This document shows, one piece after another, positions 16,569 to 27,675 of a DNA stretch of 64,000 bases. The DNA lies in the NCBI RefSeq assembly GCF_025465935.1, contig NZ_JANLNV010000057.1, positions 45,331 to 109,330 on the forward strand. Direction: 5' to 3'. Each line of letters opens with the position of its first letter. Position 1 is the stretch's first letter. Source of the DNA: Pseudomonas sp. 7P_10.2_Bac1 (lineage in GTDB: Bacteria; Pseudomonadota; Gammaproteobacteria; Pseudomonadales; Pseudomonadaceae). The position numbers were made by a program, and so were the translations under genes. Below the pieces are notes generated by a model. The model had not been told where the DNA came from. It saw only the letters and a list, made by a program, of their open reading frames with translations, and ran no database searches.

Positions 16569-17312
16569 TTAGGGCTGTTTCTCTAGCACCCATTCCTGTT
16601 TGCCAGGGTAAAACTGGGGCATTTCGTCAGGCTTGGCCGAGTCCAGCGCCTGGAAGATTTCAAGTCGGCGGCCATTTCGCATAAATAGATGTGCAGCGCC
16701 GATTTCATCCTGTTGCAGCCACAGGCTGTCGTACTCGCCACTCATCGAGGCGCAGTCACCTGCCAGGCACAGGGCATAGGCGTTGTAATTGGCCAGGCCT
16801 TTGATTTGCCCATCCGGCATAAAGGTGACCGTATTGCCCTGCCCCGGGCCGCTGATCACGCGCCACTCACCGCCCAAATAGGCTGCCTTGAGCGCGTACT
16901 CGAAATGAGTGCCCAAAGGCGCATCCCGGGTCAGATGCACAGGCGAGCGAACAAACGATTGTTGCGGGTCGGAGTCAGAAGCGGCCTGGGTCAGCCCGAT
17001 ACCTTTGAGGCTCAGCTCAATGGCCGAACTGCCGTATAAGTCCACTTGCCAGACACCCTTCTTCTCAGGTGCCAACTTGCCTTCTACCCACTCAAAGCCG
17101 TTGGTGTAGTTGGCCTTGGCGTTCTTGGCGTCGATGTCCCATTCAAGATTCGGCCCGTAAGCCAGCAAGGCTTCACGCAGGTTGCCACCTTTGGCGGCCT
17201 CATCGATTGCCGCCTGGTTAATCCAGACGCCACTGATATCGCGGGGTGCAGGGTCGCTGGCACAACCAACCAAAAAAACGGCGAGCAGTGACCAGGCTAG
17301 CGCTTTGCGCAT
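16569..17312 (-). CDS. Conserved hypothetical lipoprotein
   Basis: Product of 247 residues with a signal peptide ending in the lipobox LVGCAS (Cys at about 17), so likely anchored in the outer membrane. The mature part is beta-rich with no catalytic motif I recognise (SGVWINQAAID near the start; LCLAGDCASMSGEYDSLWLQQ in the C-terminal half, with a possible disulfide between two cysteines). AAGGA precedes the ATG. It lies just upstream of exbB in the core genome order, at the position held by PA5340-type proteins. Function unknown. Confidence 0.75.
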   Translation of the reverse strand: MRKALAWSLLAVFLVGCASDPAPRDISGVWINQAAIDEAAKGGNLREALLAYGPNLEWDIDAKNAKANYTNGFEWVEGKLAPEKKGVWQVDLYGSSAIELSLKGIGLTQAASDSDPQQSFVRSPVHLTRDAPLGTHFEYALKAAYLGGEWRVISGPGQGNTVTFMPDGQIKGLANYNAYALCLAGDCASMSGEYDSLWLQQDEIGAAHLFMRNGRRLEIFQALDSAKPDEMPQFYPGKQEWVLEKQP

Positions 17313-17369
17313 AGTGGAATCCTTTTAAAGCAGGGGGGTGGCGCAGCAGGAGAGGCTGCGCCGAGGGTG

Positions 17370-17750
17370 TTACTCGAGTACCAGAATGGCATCCATCTCA
17401 ACTTGCGAACCCTTTGGCAAGGCGGCAACACCGATGGCTGCGCGCGCTGGGTAAGGTTGTTCGAAGTACTTGCCCATGATCTCGTTGACCTTGGCGAAGT
17501 GGCTCAGGTCGGTCAGGAAGATGTTCAGCTTGACGATGTCTTTGAACGAGCCACCCGCTGCTTCAGCTACCGACTTGAGGTTTTCAAATACCTGAATGGT
17601 CTGGGCTTCAAAGCCTTCAACCAGTTCCATGGTTTTTGGGTCCAGCGGGATTTGACCGGACATGTAGACAGTATTGCCAGCTTTGATCGCCTGAGAGTAG
17701 GTGCCGATTGCAGCAGGTGCCTTATCGCTGGTGATTACAGTCTTGGACAT
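17370..17750 (-). CDS. ridA: RidA family reactive enamine/imine deaminase
   Basis: Cytosolic trimeric enzyme that hydrolyses reactive 2-aminoacrylate and similar enamines released by PLP enzymes, 126 residues, the normal length. Visible family features: [29 protein letters not shown] near the N-terminus and the substrate-binding arginine in [23 protein letters not shown] near 100-118. It lies 24 bases after spoT in the same direction, the conserved Pseudomonas arrangement. Confidence 0.95.
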   Translation of the reverse strand: MSKTVITSDKAPAAIGTYSQAIKAGNTVYMSGQIPLDPKTMELVEGFEAQTIQVFENLKSVAEAAGGSFKDIVKLNIFLTDLSHFAKVNEIMGKYFEQPYPARAAIGVAALPKGSQVEMDAILVLE

Positions 17751-17774
17751 GGGTGACTCCTTGTAATTAGGTGG

Positions 17775-19880
17775 CTACGCACGCATACGGGTAATGCGGA
17801 TGACCCCGGTGAGGGCGCGCAGTTTTTTGATCACACGAGCCAGATGCACACGGTCGTGCACGCTGACTACCAGTTGGACCACGCTGATACGACCATCGCG
17901 TTCGTCCATGCTGATCTTTTCGATGTTGCCGTCGGCGGCGTTGACGCTGCTGGCCAGCAATGCGATCAAGCCGCGCTGGTGTTCCAGCTCGACGCGCAAT
18001 TCGACGTTGAATTCGCCCGTAACGTCCTTGGCCCATGATAGCTGGACGCATTTTTCAGGGTTATGACGGATTTCACTGATATTGCGGCAGTTGTCCAGGT
18101 GCACAACCATGCCTTTGCCCGCAGACAAGTGGCCAACAATCGGGTCGCCCGGAATCGGCGTGCAGCATTTGGCGTAGCTGAGCACCAGACCTTCTGTACC
18201 GCGAATTGCCAGCGGGCCTTCGGGGCTCGGCAGTTGCTCGCCCTCGCCCAGCAAGCGTCGGGCCACAACGTAAGCCATGCGGTTACCCAAGCCAATGTCT
18301 TCGAGCAGGTCTTCGATGTGTTCCAGGCGATATTCCTGGAGCATGGCCTGGACGCGCTCGGCGGGGATTTGGTCCAGCGCGCTGTTGAATCCGTTGAGCA
18401 CTTTGTTCAGCAGGCGTTCGCCCAGGCTGATGGATTCGGATCGACGCTGCAGTTTGAGTGCGTGGCGAATGTGCGTGCGTGCCTTGCCGGTCACCACAAA
18501 GTTGAGCCAGGCCGGGTTCGGGCGGGCGCCCGGGGCACTGACAATCTCGACCGTGGAGCCGCTTTGCAGGGGCTCGGACAGCGGCGCGAGACGACGGTTG
18601 ATCCGGCACGCGATGCAGCTGTTGCCGACGTCGGTGTGTACCGCGTAGGCAAAGTCGACCGCCGTGGAGCCTTTGGGCAGCTCCATGATCCGGCCTTTAG
18701 GCGTAAAGACGTAGACCTCGTCCGGGAACAGATCGATTTTGACGCTTTCGATAAATTCGAGGGAGTTGCCGGCGCGCTGCTGCATCTCGAGCACGCCCTT
18801 GACCCATTGTCGCGCCCGGGCGTGAGTCCCGGTGTGTTGCTCGTCGCCACTGGATTTGTACAACCAGTGCGCGGCAATCCCGTTGTTGGCCATTTCTTCC
18901 ATTTCACGGGTACGGATCTGAATCTCGATCGGTACACCGTGCATGCCAAACAGCGTGGTGTGCAACGACTGATAGCCGTTGGCTTTGGGAATCGCGATGT
19001 AATCCTTGAAGCGTCCCGGCAGGGGTTTGTACAAATTATGTACAGCGCCCAATACGCGGTAGCAGGTGTCTACTTTGTCGACGATGATCCGGAACGCATA
19101 CACGTCCATGATCTCGTTGAACGCACGACGCTTGCCGCGCATCTTTTTATAGATTCCGTAGATGTGCTTTTGACGCCCGCTCACCTCACCCTGAATGCCG
19201 TCAACGGCCAGACAGTGGCTGAGCGATTCTTCGATTTTGTTGACGATTTCTTTGCGGTTGCCCCGGGCGCGCTTGACCGCCTGATAAATGCGCGCAGAGC
19301 GCATCGGGTACATCGCCTTGAAACCGAGGTCTTCGAATTCGATACGAATGTTGTGCATACCCAGCCGGTTGGCGATGGGCGCGTAGATTTCCAGGGTTTC
19401 CTTGGCAATCCGCCGGCGTTTTTCGCCGGACAACACTTCGAGGGTACGCATGTTGTGCAAGCGGTCCGCCAGCTTGACCAGAATCACCCGAATGTCGCGG
19501 GCCATGGCCATGGCCATTTTCTGGAAGTTTTCAGCTTGGGCTTCGGCTTTGGTTTCGAAGTTCATCTGGGTCAGCTTACTGACGCCATCGACCAGTTCGG
19601 CCACGGTTTCGCCGAACTGCGCAACCAGCGCTTCCTTGGCAATTCCGGTGTCTTCGATCACGTCATGCAGCATGGCCGCCATCAGGCTCTGATGGTCCAT
19701 ATGCATGTCGGCAAGGATGTTGGCCACTGCCAGCGGGTGCGTGACATAAGGCTCGCCGCTACGTCGGCGTTGGCCGTCGTGGGCTTGTTCTGCGTAAAAA
19801 TACGCTCGTCGGACCAGATTGACCTGGTCCGCACTGAGGTAGGTCGACAAGCTGTCGGCGAGGGCGTCTATGCTCGGCAT
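17775..19880 (-). CDS. spoT: Bifunctional (p)ppGpp synthetase/hydrolase SpoT
   Basis: Makes and degrades the stringent-response alarmone (p)ppGpp, 701 residues. The hydrolase HD domain near residues 45-150 has the intact HDVIEDT motif. The synthetase domain near 235-345 has RVLGAVHNLYKPLPGRFKDYIA and GYQSLHT. The TGS domain near 385-445 starts VYVFTPKGRIMELPKG, and a C-terminal ACT domain begins near residue 625. AGGAGG sits about 8 bases before the ATG at 19880; an in-frame start 6 codons upstream is less likely. It follows rpoZ, whose omega subunit contributes to a ppGpp site on RNA polymerase. Confidence 0.97.
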   Translation of the reverse strand: MPSIDALADSLSTYLSADQVNLVRRAYFYAEQAHDGQRRRSGEPYVTHPLAVANILADMHMDHQSLMAAMLHDVIEDTGIAKEALVAQFGETVAELVDGVSKLTQMNFETKAEAQAENFQKMAMAMARDIRVILVKLADRLHNMRTLEVLSGEKRRRIAKETLEIYAPIANRLGMHNIRIEFEDLGFKAMYPMRSARIYQAVKRARGNRKEIVNKIEESLSHCLAVDGIQGEVSGRQKHIYGIYKKMRGKRRAFNEIMDVYAFRIIVDKVDTCYRVLGAVHNLYKPLPGRFKDYIAIPKANGYQSLHTTLFGMHGVPIEIQIRTREMEEMANNGIAAHWLYKSSGDEQHTGTHARARQWVKGVLEMQQRAGNSLEFIESVKIDLFPDEVYVFTPKGRIMELPKGSTAVDFAYAVHTDVGNSCIACRINRRLAPLSEPLQSGSTVEIVSAPGARPNPAWLNFVVTGKARTHIRHALKLQRRSESISLGERLLNKVLNGFNSALDQIPAERVQAMLQEYRLEHIEDLLEDIGLGNRMAYVVARRLLGEGEQLPSPEGPLAIRGTEGLVLSYAKCCTPIPGDPIVGHLSAGKGMVVHLDNCRNISEIRHNPEKCVQLSWAKDVTGEFNVELRVELEHQRGLIALLASSVNAADGNIEKISMDERDGRISVVQLVVSVHDRVHLARVIKKLRALTGVIRITRMRA

Positions 19881-19940
19881 GAGGGAGCCTCCTGCCAAAA
19901 CTGTGAACCCTTCGCCGTACTACGTCGACCGGGCATAGGC

Positions 19941-20204
19941 TTAGTTCGCCTCGTTGGACTCGTCCTCGAACGCTGCAAACAGCGGTTCGTCTTCGACGAT
20001 TTCAGCGTTGGCGATAAACTCGTAGCTCATCAGGCCTTCTGCGATTTCACGCAGGGCAACGACGGTAGGCTTATCGTTTTCCCACTGAACCAGAGGCTCT
20101 TTACCACCGGTGGCCAGTTGACGGGCACGCTTGGTAGACAGCATGACCAGCTCAAAGCGGTTATCCACGTGTTCTAGACAGTCTTCAACGGTTACGCGGG
20201 CCAT
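19941..20204 (-). CDS. rpoZ: RNA polymerase omega subunit
   Basis: Small subunit that supports assembly of RNA polymerase and forms part of one ppGpp site, 87 residues. The sequence [20 protein letters not shown] and STKRARQL is classic omega. The start at 20204 is chosen by family match; the frame runs 19 codons further upstream. Upstream of spoT in the conserved gmk-rpoZ-spoT order. Confidence 0.97.
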   Translation of the reverse strand: MARVTVEDCLEHVDNRFELVMLSTKRARQLATGGKEPLVQWENDKPTVVALREIAEGLMSYEFIANAEIVEDEPLFAAFEDESNEAN

Positions 20205-20372
20205 GGTCTTCCTCGTAGCAAATGCAATGTGCGCGCTGCCCGGATGGGCGAGCGGACTCAACAGTTTAAAAAATCACCAGCGATTAGGGAAGCGCTGATT
20301 TTTCACGCGCCCTGCCCATAGCCTCTGTAAGTGCCAATTTAAAGCCCTTGCAGGGGTTTTGGGAAGTGCTGT

Positions 20373-21870
<1,498 letters not shown>

Positions 21871-22021
21871 GGAGGTACCTCGCGATCTGATGAATGAAGC
21901 CGGACGGCTATTAAGGGGGCGGATTGTAGCGCAGTGCAGCAGATGGCCCCAAATTACGTCTGTCGCAAAGGCGTTGCAGGCCTGGATTGTTTTTAAATGT
22001 GCCCGGATTGATCTCGGCCTT

Positions 22022-22027
22022 TATAAT
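22022..22027 (+). promoter_or_regulatory. Probable -10 element for rph
   Basis: TATAAT, a perfect sigma70 -10 hexamer, lies 36 bases before the rph start, with a GC-rich discriminator (GCTCGGC) after it. No good -35 hexamer is visible at 17 bases. GC-rich discriminators are associated with ppGpp sensitivity in other genes. Confidence 0.5.
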
Positions 22028-22062
22028 GCTCGGCAGTTTTCCGTCCCGTACAGGTATCCCAC

Positions 22063-22785
22063 ATGAAACGTCCAAGTGGTCGCGCTGCCGATCAGCTCCG
22101 TCCGATCCGCATCACCCGCAACTACACCAAACACGCAGAGGGCTCTGTACTGGTCGAGTTCGGTGACACTAAAGTCATTTGTACCGTCAGCGTCGAGAAC
22201 GGTGTACCGCGCTTCCTCAAAGGTCAGGGCCAAGGCTGGCTGACCGCCGAATACGGCATGTTGCCGCGTGCCACTGGCGAACGTAACCAGCGTGAAGCCA
22301 GCCGTGGCAAACAAGGCGGCCGCACCCTCGAAATCCAGCGCCTGATCGGCCGCTCGCTGCGCGCTGCACTGGACATGTCCAAACTGGGCGATATCACCCT
22401 CTACGTCGATTGCGACGTGATTCAGGCAGATGGCGGTACTCGTACCGCATCGATCACCGGCGCCATGGTTGCCTTGGTTGATGCCCTCAAAGTGATCAAA
22501 AAGCGTGGCGGCCTCAAAGGTGGCGACCCGATCAAGCAAATGATTGCCGCCGTATCAGTGGGCATCTACCAGGGCGAGCCGGTACTGGATCTGGACTATC
22601 TTGAAGATTCGGCAGCCGAAACCGACCTGAACGTCGTGATGACCAGCACCGGTGGTTTCATTGAAGTTCAGGGCACTGCCGAAGGCGCACCATTCCAGCC
22701 GCAAGAGCTGAACGCTATGCTGGCACTGGCTCAACAAGGCATGACCGAAATCTTCGCACTGCAACAAGCGGCATTGGCTGACTGA
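22063..22785 (+). CDS. rph: Ribonuclease PH
   Basis: Phosphate-dependent 3' exoribonuclease that trims tRNA precursors, 240 residues. [20 protein letters not shown] at the N-terminus, [20 protein letters not shown] in the phosphate/RNA-binding region, and [19 protein letters not shown] are strong family motifs. Divergent from yicC with a perfect -10 hexamer upstream. Confidence 0.97.
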   Translation: MKRPSGRAADQLRPIRITRNYTKHAEGSVLVEFGDTKVICTVSVENGVPRFLKGQGQGWLTAEYGMLPRATGERNQREASRGKQGGRTLEIQRLIGRSLRAALDMSKLGDITLYVDCDVIQADGGTRTASITGAMVALVDALKVIKKRGGLKGGDPIKQMIAAVSVGIYQGEPVLDLDYLEDSAAETDLNVVMTSTGGFIEVQGTAEGAPFQPQELNAMLALAQQGMTEIFALQQAALAD

Positions 22786-22820
22786 TTGCCAACCGCCTGG
22801 ATGATCGACAGGAGAACGCC

Positions 22821-23189
22821 ATGACAGAACTCGACCTTTCAAATCCCAAACCGAGCCGCGAAGCTCGCCAATGGGCAATGTTTTGTCACTTTGCGGCGTT
22901 CTTGGGGATGTGGTTTCCGTTTGGCAACCTGATTGGGCCGCTGATCATTTGGCAGCTCAAGCGCGAGAGCGATCCCTTTGTTGACGAACAGGGCAAGGAA
23001 GCCCTGAACTTTCAGATCACCGTGGCGATTGCTTCGGCCATTTGCTACGTGCTGATGTTTGTACTGATTGGCTTCGTCTTGCTTGGCCTGCTGTTCATCG
23101 GCGCCGTGGTGCTGGTGGTGATTGCCGGTGTCAAAGCCAATGACGGGGTGGCCTACCGCTACCCATTCACCTGGCGGCCGATCAAGTAA
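22821..23189 (+). CDS. DUF4870 domain membrane protein
   Basis: Small inner-membrane protein of 122 residues. It has three to four hydrophobic segments (FCHFAAFLGMWFPFGNLIGPLIIW; ICYVLMFVLIGFVLLGLLFIGAVVLVVIAGV) and the family motif QGKEALNFQITVAIA. AGGAGA precedes the ATG by 6 bases. It is 35 bases after rph, probably in one transcript, and lies just before crc in PAO1 (there PA5333). Function unknown; the Tic20-like fold is the nearest description. Confidence 0.87.
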   Translation: MTELDLSNPKPSREARQWAMFCHFAAFLGMWFPFGNLIGPLIIWQLKRESDPFVDEQGKEALNFQITVAIASAICYVLMFVLIGFVLLGLLFIGAVVLVVIAGVKANDGVAYRYPFTWRPIK

Positions 23190-23198
23190 ACCCCAGAT

Positions 23199-23249
23199 TT
23201 GCCTCGCGATCTTTTAGATCAAAAGATCGCGAGGCAAGCTCGCCCCTAC
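23199..23249. repeat. REP-like palindrome, copy 5
   Basis: TTGCCTCGCGATCTTTT / AAAAGATCGCGAGGCAAG, nearly perfect with a 3-base loop. Located between the convergent DUF4870 and SDR genes, where it could end transcripts from both sides. Confidence 0.85.
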
Positions 23250-23256
23250 CGGTTTT

Positions 23257-24057
23257 TCAGACGGTTGTTACGCCGTAGCGGGCGGCGGGTTTGTTGTGCG
23301 AGAGGTTGGGTAACAGCGCTTGGCGCGCCGCATCAAAGGCCGCCCAATCTGCGCTGTCCGGTAACGCCGGAACGGTGACGTGCTCACCTTGTGCCAGACC
23401 GGCCAAGGCGGCATCGACCATGTTTTCGGCGCTCATGACAATCGCCTCCGGCAAAGCGTCCACCGACGAACCGGCAACATCCCAGAACTCGGTGGCTGTC
23501 GCACCTGGCAGCACGACCTGAACCTTGACTCCTTTGTCACTGAGTTCATGTTGGAGCGATTCACTGAGTGCCAGCACAAACGCCTTGGTCCCGCCGTACA
23601 CACTGTTCAATAATTTTGGCGCAACGGCAACGACGGAAGCGATATTGATGATCGTGCCGCGCCCCTGTTCAACGAAGTTACCGGCAGCGGCCTTGGCCAA
23701 TCGAGTCAATGCCAGCACGTTCAGCAAAATCATCGCATCCATCGCGTCTGCCGACGACTCCAGCAACGAAGTGCTCGCTCCGACTCCCGCATTGTTGACC
23801 AGCAGGGTAATACGCGGGTCTTCCTGCAACAGGCTGGCTACACGCTTCAGGTCGGCGGACTGGCTAAGGTCGGCGACCACCACCTGGACATCCCGTCCGG
23901 TTTGCGACGTCAACTGCGCTGCCAAGCGCTCCAGCCGCTGTTGGTTACGGGCAACCAGAATCAGGTCATAGCCATCACGCGCCAAACGATCGGCATAAAC
24001 TGCACCAATCCCCGAAGAGGCCCCCGTAATCAGGGCATAGCCTTTACGTTCACTCAT
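23257..24057 (-). CDS. SDR family oxidoreductase
   Basis: Short-chain dehydrogenase/reductase of 266 residues. The nucleotide-binding motif TGASSGIGAVYA is near residue 12, NNAGVGAS near 88, catalytic Ser in NIASVVAVAP and Tyr/Lys in YGGTKAF near 155. Similar to YqjQ/DltE-type classical SDRs. The substrate is unknown. It is divergent from a GlxA-type AraC regulator (108 bases apart), which probably controls it. The pair is inserted between DUF4870 and crc relative to PAO1. Confidence 0.88.
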   Translation of the reverse strand: MSERKGYALITGASSGIGAVYADRLARDGYDLILVARNQQRLERLAAQLTSQTGRDVQVVVADLSQSADLKRVASLLQEDPRITLLVNNAGVGASTSLLESSADAMDAMILLNVLALTRLAKAAAGNFVEQGRGTIINIASVVAVAPKLLNSVYGGTKAFVLALSESLQHELSDKGVKVQVVLPGATATEFWDVAGSSVDALPEAIVMSAENMVDAALAGLAQGEHVTVPALPDSADWAAFDAARQALLPNLSHNKPAARYGVTTV

Positions 24058-24165
24058 GACGTTGCTCCAAAATGGCCGGGTAAGGAGTCGGCCTTGTTAG
24101 CGTTGAGGTTATGAGCGTATGGTGATGGCTGCAATGTCATATATCCCACCTTTAAGGACATGCTC

Positions 24166-25104
24166 ATGGTTACGATTGGCATCCTTCTGTCGCCCGGCTT
24201 TCAGGTCCTGAGCCTGTCCACCAGCACGGTCTTTGAGCTGGCCAATCGGTTCTATGGGCAACCGTTCTATCGAGTGGACTTGATTTCCGAACAAGGTGGC
24301 TCAGTGGTCAGTTCCATGGGATTCACCATCGATACACTGGCATTCACACAGCGCCGCTATGACACAACTCTGGTGCTGGGCGATAACGAGTTGATAAAGC
24401 CCACTCCTGGGTTGATCCACTATTTACAGCAAGCGTTCACTTCATCACGGCGCCTGGCCTCAGCCTGTACCGGCTCCTTTCTGCTGGCCACGGCAGGCTT
24501 GCTGGATGGGCGCAAGGCAACCACGCACTGGTACCACGCGCGAACGTTTCGCGAAACTTTTCCCAACGTAAAGCTGGAAGAAGACCGCATTTTCACGGTC
24601 GACGGCAAGCTGTGGACCAGCGCGGGCATGACCGCCTGCATTGATTTGGCCTTGGCCTTGGTGGAGCAGGATCTGGGCGCGGCAGTGGCACGCGACGTGG
24701 CCAGAAAGCTGGTGGTCTACCATCGCCGCGCCGGCGGGCAGTCGCAGTTTTCGGCCTTGTTGGAGCTCGCGCCAAAGTCCGACCGCGTGCAAACCGCGCT
24801 GACCTACGCCAAGGAGCACCTGCGCGAAGAGTTGTCGGTCGAGCAATTGGCCGAGGTCGCCCACTTGAGTCCCCGCCAGTTCAGCCGCTTGTTTAGCAGC
24901 GAAACGGGCCAGTCGCCGGCCAAGGCCATCGAGAACCTGCGCCTTGAGGCCGCTCGATTGATGCTTGAGTCCGGCGCCCACAGCATCGACAGCGTGGCGC
25001 GTGAGAGCGGTTTTGGCGACCCGGAGCGCATGCGTCGAGCCTTTATACGCGCGTTTGGTCAGCCACCCCAAATGCTGCGCCGGGCGCTGCATTTGCAGGC
25101 TTAG
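24166..25104 (+). CDS. GlxA family AraC-type transcriptional regulator
   Basis: Regulator of 312 residues with an N-terminal DJ-1/PfpI-like domain (about 1-165; nucleophile-like cysteine in SACTGSFLLATAGLLDGR) and a C-terminal AraC double helix-turn-helix (about 215-310; LSVEQLAEVAHLSPRQFSRLF and SIDSVARESGFGDPERMRRAF). AAGGA lies about 7 bases before the ATG at 24166, so that start is preferred to the ATG at 24160, which would be too close to it. Likely controls the divergent SDR gene. Confidence 0.88.
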   Translation: MVTIGILLSPGFQVLSLSTSTVFELANRFYGQPFYRVDLISEQGGSVVSSMGFTIDTLAFTQRRYDTTLVLGDNELIKPTPGLIHYLQQAFTSSRRLASACTGSFLLATAGLLDGRKATTHWYHARTFRETFPNVKLEEDRIFTVDGKLWTSAGMTACIDLALALVEQDLGAAVARDVARKLVVYHRRAGGQSQFSALLELAPKSDRVQTALTYAKEHLREELSVEQLAEVAHLSPRQFSRLFSSETGQSPAKAIENLRLEAARLMLESGAHSIDSVARESGFGDPERMRRAFIRAFGQPPQMLRRALHLQA

Positions 25105-25114
25105 CCGCCTCAAA

Positions 25115-25148
25115 AAAAATGCCCGTATCGTGGGATACGGGCATTTTT
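25115..25148. terminator. Bidirectional intrinsic terminator
   Basis: Perfect stem AAAAATGCCCGTATC / GATACGGGCATTTTT with loop GTGG. A-run on one side and T-run on the other make it work in both directions, serving the convergent GlxA regulator and crc. Confidence 0.93.
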
Positions 25149-25165
25149 ATACTGCGAAAGAACAC

Positions 25166-25945
25166 TTAGATAGTGAGTGTCCAGTCGTAGTCCACGATCA
25201 ACGGCGCGTGTTGCGAGAAGCGTGGCTGACGCGGCAAGCGAGCGCTGCGAACAAAGCGGCGCAAGCCCGGGGTCAACAACTGGTAGTCAAAGCGCCAGCC
25301 CAGATTCAGCATCTCGGCCTGTTCGTTGTCCGGCCACCAGCTGTACTGATCACCTTCGCGGCTGACTTCACGCAGGGCATCGACATAGCCCATATTGCCG
25401 ACAATCTCATCCATCCAGGCCCGTTCAGGCGCCAGGAAACCAGGAGACTGCTGGCTGTCACGCCAGTTTTTAATGTCGAGCTTCTGCTGCGCCACGTACA
25501 ACGAACCGCAGTAAATGTACTCACGACGCTTACGACGCTGCTTATCCAGATAGCGTGCAAAATCGTCCATTAGCTTGAACTTCTGGTTCAAGTCTTCATC
25601 GCCATTCTGCCCCGAAGGGAGCAGCAAGGTCGCGATGCTGACCTTATCGAAATCGGCTTGCAGGTAGCGCCCGTAGCGATCGGCCGTCTCGAAGCCAAGC
25701 CCGGTGATGACTGCTTTTGGCTGCAACCGCGAGTACAAAGCCACGCCGCCTTGGGCAGGGACTTCAGCATCGCACGCATACAGAAAGTAGCCATCCAGCT
25801 GGTAGGCTGGATCGTCCAGTTCAAAGGCAGAGGCGCGGGTGTCCTGCAGGCAGATAACGTCGGCATTCTGAGCTTGCAGCCAACTGAGCAAACCACGCTC
25901 GACTGCCGTCTGAATACCATTGACGTTCACACTGATGATCCGCAT
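25166..25945 (-). CDS. crc: Catabolite repression control protein Crc
   Basis: Crc acts with Hfq to block translation of catabolic mRNAs carrying A-rich CA motifs; it is antagonised by the CrcZ/CrcY small RNAs. The 259-residue product has the exonuclease III/AP-endonuclease fold (MRIISVNVNGIQTA..., DVICLQDTRASA, HAPLIVDYDW). In the family it binds Hfq rather than cutting DNA, and the usual catalytic glutamate of the LQE motif is replaced here by LQDTR. The ATG at 25945 gives exactly the known 259-residue length. Divergent from pyrE, as in P. aeruginosa. Generic annotation often calls it exonuclease III; the gene order and sequence support Crc. Confidence 0.93.
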   Translation of the reverse strand: MRIISVNVNGIQTAVERGLLSWLQAQNADVICLQDTRASAFELDDPAYQLDGYFLYACDAEVPAQGGVALYSRLQPKAVITGLGFETADRYGRYLQADFDKVSIATLLLPSGQNGDEDLNQKFKLMDDFARYLDKQRRKRREYIYCGSLYVAQQKLDIKNWRDSQQSPGFLAPERAWMDEIVGNMGYVDALREVSREGDQYSWWPDNEQAEMLNLGWRFDYQLLTPGLRRFVRSARLPRQPRFSQHAPLIVDYDWTLTI

Positions 25946-26027
25946 AAATGGCCCCAAAAATCACGTGCGTGTATGATACACGCCGTCTTACTAATTAGCT
26001 AAATCTGTGGTATCTGGGGCCATTTAC

Positions 26028-26669
26028 ATGCAAGCGTATCAGCGCGACTTTATCCGTTTTGCCATTGATCGCGGCGTTTTGCGCTTCGGTGAGTTCACCT
26101 TGAAGTCCGGGCGCACCAGCCCCTACTTCTTCAATGCAGGCCTGTTCAACACCGGTTCCGCACTGGCTCAACTGGGGCGCTTTTATGCAGCCGCCATCGT
26201 CGACAGCGGTATCCCATTCGACGTGCTGTTTGGCCCGGCTTACAAGGGTATTCCGTTGGCTGCAGCCACCGCTGTATCGCTGGCCGAACACCATGATCGC
26301 GACATGCCATGGTGCTTTAACCGCAAAGAAGCCAAGGCCCACGGCGAAGGTGGCAGCCTGGTCGGTTCGCCATTGGAAGGCGACATCCTGATCATCGACG
26401 ACGTCATTACTGCTGGCACCGCCATCCGTGAAGTCATGCAAATCATTGAAGCGCAAGGCGCCAAAGCGGCGGGCGTATTGATTGCCCTCAACCGTCAAGA
26501 ACGCGGTAATGGCGAGCTGTCCGCCATCCAGGAAGTCGAGCGCGACTTCGGCATCCCGGTGGTCAGCATCGTATCGTTGAATCAAGTGCTGCAGTTCCTG
26601 GCCGAAGACGAAACCTTGAAGCAATACCTGCCAGCCGTTGAAGCGTATCGGGCGCAGTACGGGATTTAA
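26028..26669 (+). CDS. pyrE: Orotate phosphoribosyltransferase
   Basis: Converts orotate plus PRPP to orotidine monophosphate in pyrimidine synthesis, 213 residues. The PRPP-binding motif [14 protein letters not shown] is near residue 122, and [15 protein letters not shown] is near the N-terminus. Start at 26028 ([13 protein letters not shown]) by family match. A strong terminator follows the gene. Confidence 0.97.
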   Translation: MQAYQRDFIRFAIDRGVLRFGEFTLKSGRTSPYFFNAGLFNTGSALAQLGRFYAAAIVDSGIPFDVLFGPAYKGIPLAAATAVSLAEHHDRDMPWCFNRKEAKAHGEGGSLVGSPLEGDILIIDDVITAGTAIREVMQIIEAQGAKAAGVLIALNRQERGNGELSAIQEVERDFGIPVVSIVSLNQVLQFLAEDETLKQYLPAVEAYRAQYGI

Positions 26670-26686
26670 TAGCTCGTCTGTTCCCC

Positions 26687-26731
26687 ACGGGGGAGACACG
26701 ACATCTGTCGCGTCTCCCCCGTTTTGTTTTT
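26687..26731 (+). terminator. Intrinsic terminator after pyrE
   Basis: Stem ACGGGGGAGAC / GTCTCCCCCGT with inner pairing, followed by TTTTGTTTTT. It ends just before the stop of the convergent DUF6708-type gene. Confidence 0.9.
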
Positions 26732-26736
26732 GCGGA

Positions 26737-27675
26737 TCACACGGCCTTTGCCGCCAATTCAGCTTCACGCTGGGCGATGGCGATTTCCAGCTCTGGGGAG
26801 CGCTTGGCCCATTGCTCGGGTGGGAGGGGTTTGGACCATTCGAGGATGTCGGGGTGATCAAAGGTTGGTGGCGGCGAAAGTTTCCAGGTTTGCAGCATGA
26901 AGACGATGGGGCCACCGAAAATGAAGATACCGATAAATAGCCACGCGGCTTTAAAAAACTCACCCTCGCGCAAATGGAGCCAAATACCTTTCGCGTATTC
27001 ACAACAAGTGCCCCAGATAATTCCTCGTCCTTTCAAACTGCTACGACTGCCTTCAAAGTCATTGGTTTGAGGTAATGCATGAGGACCAATCTCCATAAAA
27101 CTGCGCATGCATTCCCACACTGACATTGCCGCTTCGTTCCCCCCGCAATTAAAACCCCAATAAAAGTGCTTGTTATCTTCTTCAGCCTGAGGGTCTGGAT
27201 TATCAAAGCCTATAAACAACATCCCTGAGGTATTTCGACCTGCTTGACTGACTGAAGAACTCTGCGCCGCAGCGGCAGTTACACTTTCCCAAGGCACAAT
27301 CCAATACTCACCATCTTTACGCGGTACGCAGACTTCACGGCGTTGGCGATTAAAGCGAATGGGGAAGGGGGTTGGGCGGTAGAGCATATGAATGAACATC
27401 AAGTACGGGATAAACATGATGCACGCTCCAATCAAAAGATCGCTTAAGCTGCCTGTAAGACGAGCTATCCATAGAAACAGAACCGTCATCGCCCATAAGG
27501 TCATGACACCTGATCCAATGTTGTAATTTCCGACATCTAAAAAAACTTCGTTCTTACGCCAAACACTGTTCATAACATCGACAGGCTCCTCTCCCGTTGG
27601 AATGGGTAAGGGAGCCAGATAGTCCTGCTTTGAAAAAAAGCCTTTTTTACTCGTACCTGCCCCAGACAAACTCAT
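26737..27675 (-). CDS. DUF6708-type membrane protein, candidate T6SS immunity or accessory protein
   Basis: Product of 312 residues. Hydrophobic segments near residues 57-75 (VMTLWAMTVLFLWIA) and 77-100 (LLIGACIMFIPYLMFIHML), plus another near 245-265 (AAWLFIGIFIFGGPIVFML), indicate an inner-membrane protein with soluble domains between them (CVPRKDGEYWIVPWESV). It resembles DUF6708 proteins found beside T6SS effectors. Its ATG overlaps the stop of the effector gene by 4 bases, so production is coupled to it. A membrane-embedded partner of a membrane-acting effector is what an immunity protein would look like, but that is inference. The region is visibly richer in A+T than the core genes. Confidence 0.65.
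   Translation of the reverse strand: MSLSGAGTSKKGFFSKQDYLAPLPIPTGEEPVDVMNSVWRKNEVFLDVGNYNIGSGVMTLWAMTVLFLWIARLTGSLSDLLIGACIMFIPYLMFIHMLYRPTPFPIRFNRQRREVCVPRKDGEYWIVPWESVTAAAAQSSSVSQAGRNTSGMLFIGFDNPDPQAEEDNKHFYWGFNCGGNEAAMSVWECMRSFMEIGPHALPQTNDFEGSRSSLKGRGIIWGTCCEYAKGIWLHLREGEFFKAAWLFIGIFIFGGPIVFMLQTWKLSPPPTFDHPDILEWSKPLPPEQWAKRSPELEIAIAQREAELAAKAV

Noticed and set aside
18063..20177. 704-codon open frame antisense to spoT and rpoZ
   Set aside because: Shadow of spoT; no recognisable domain, and both genes on the other strand have full motifs and ribosome-binding sites.
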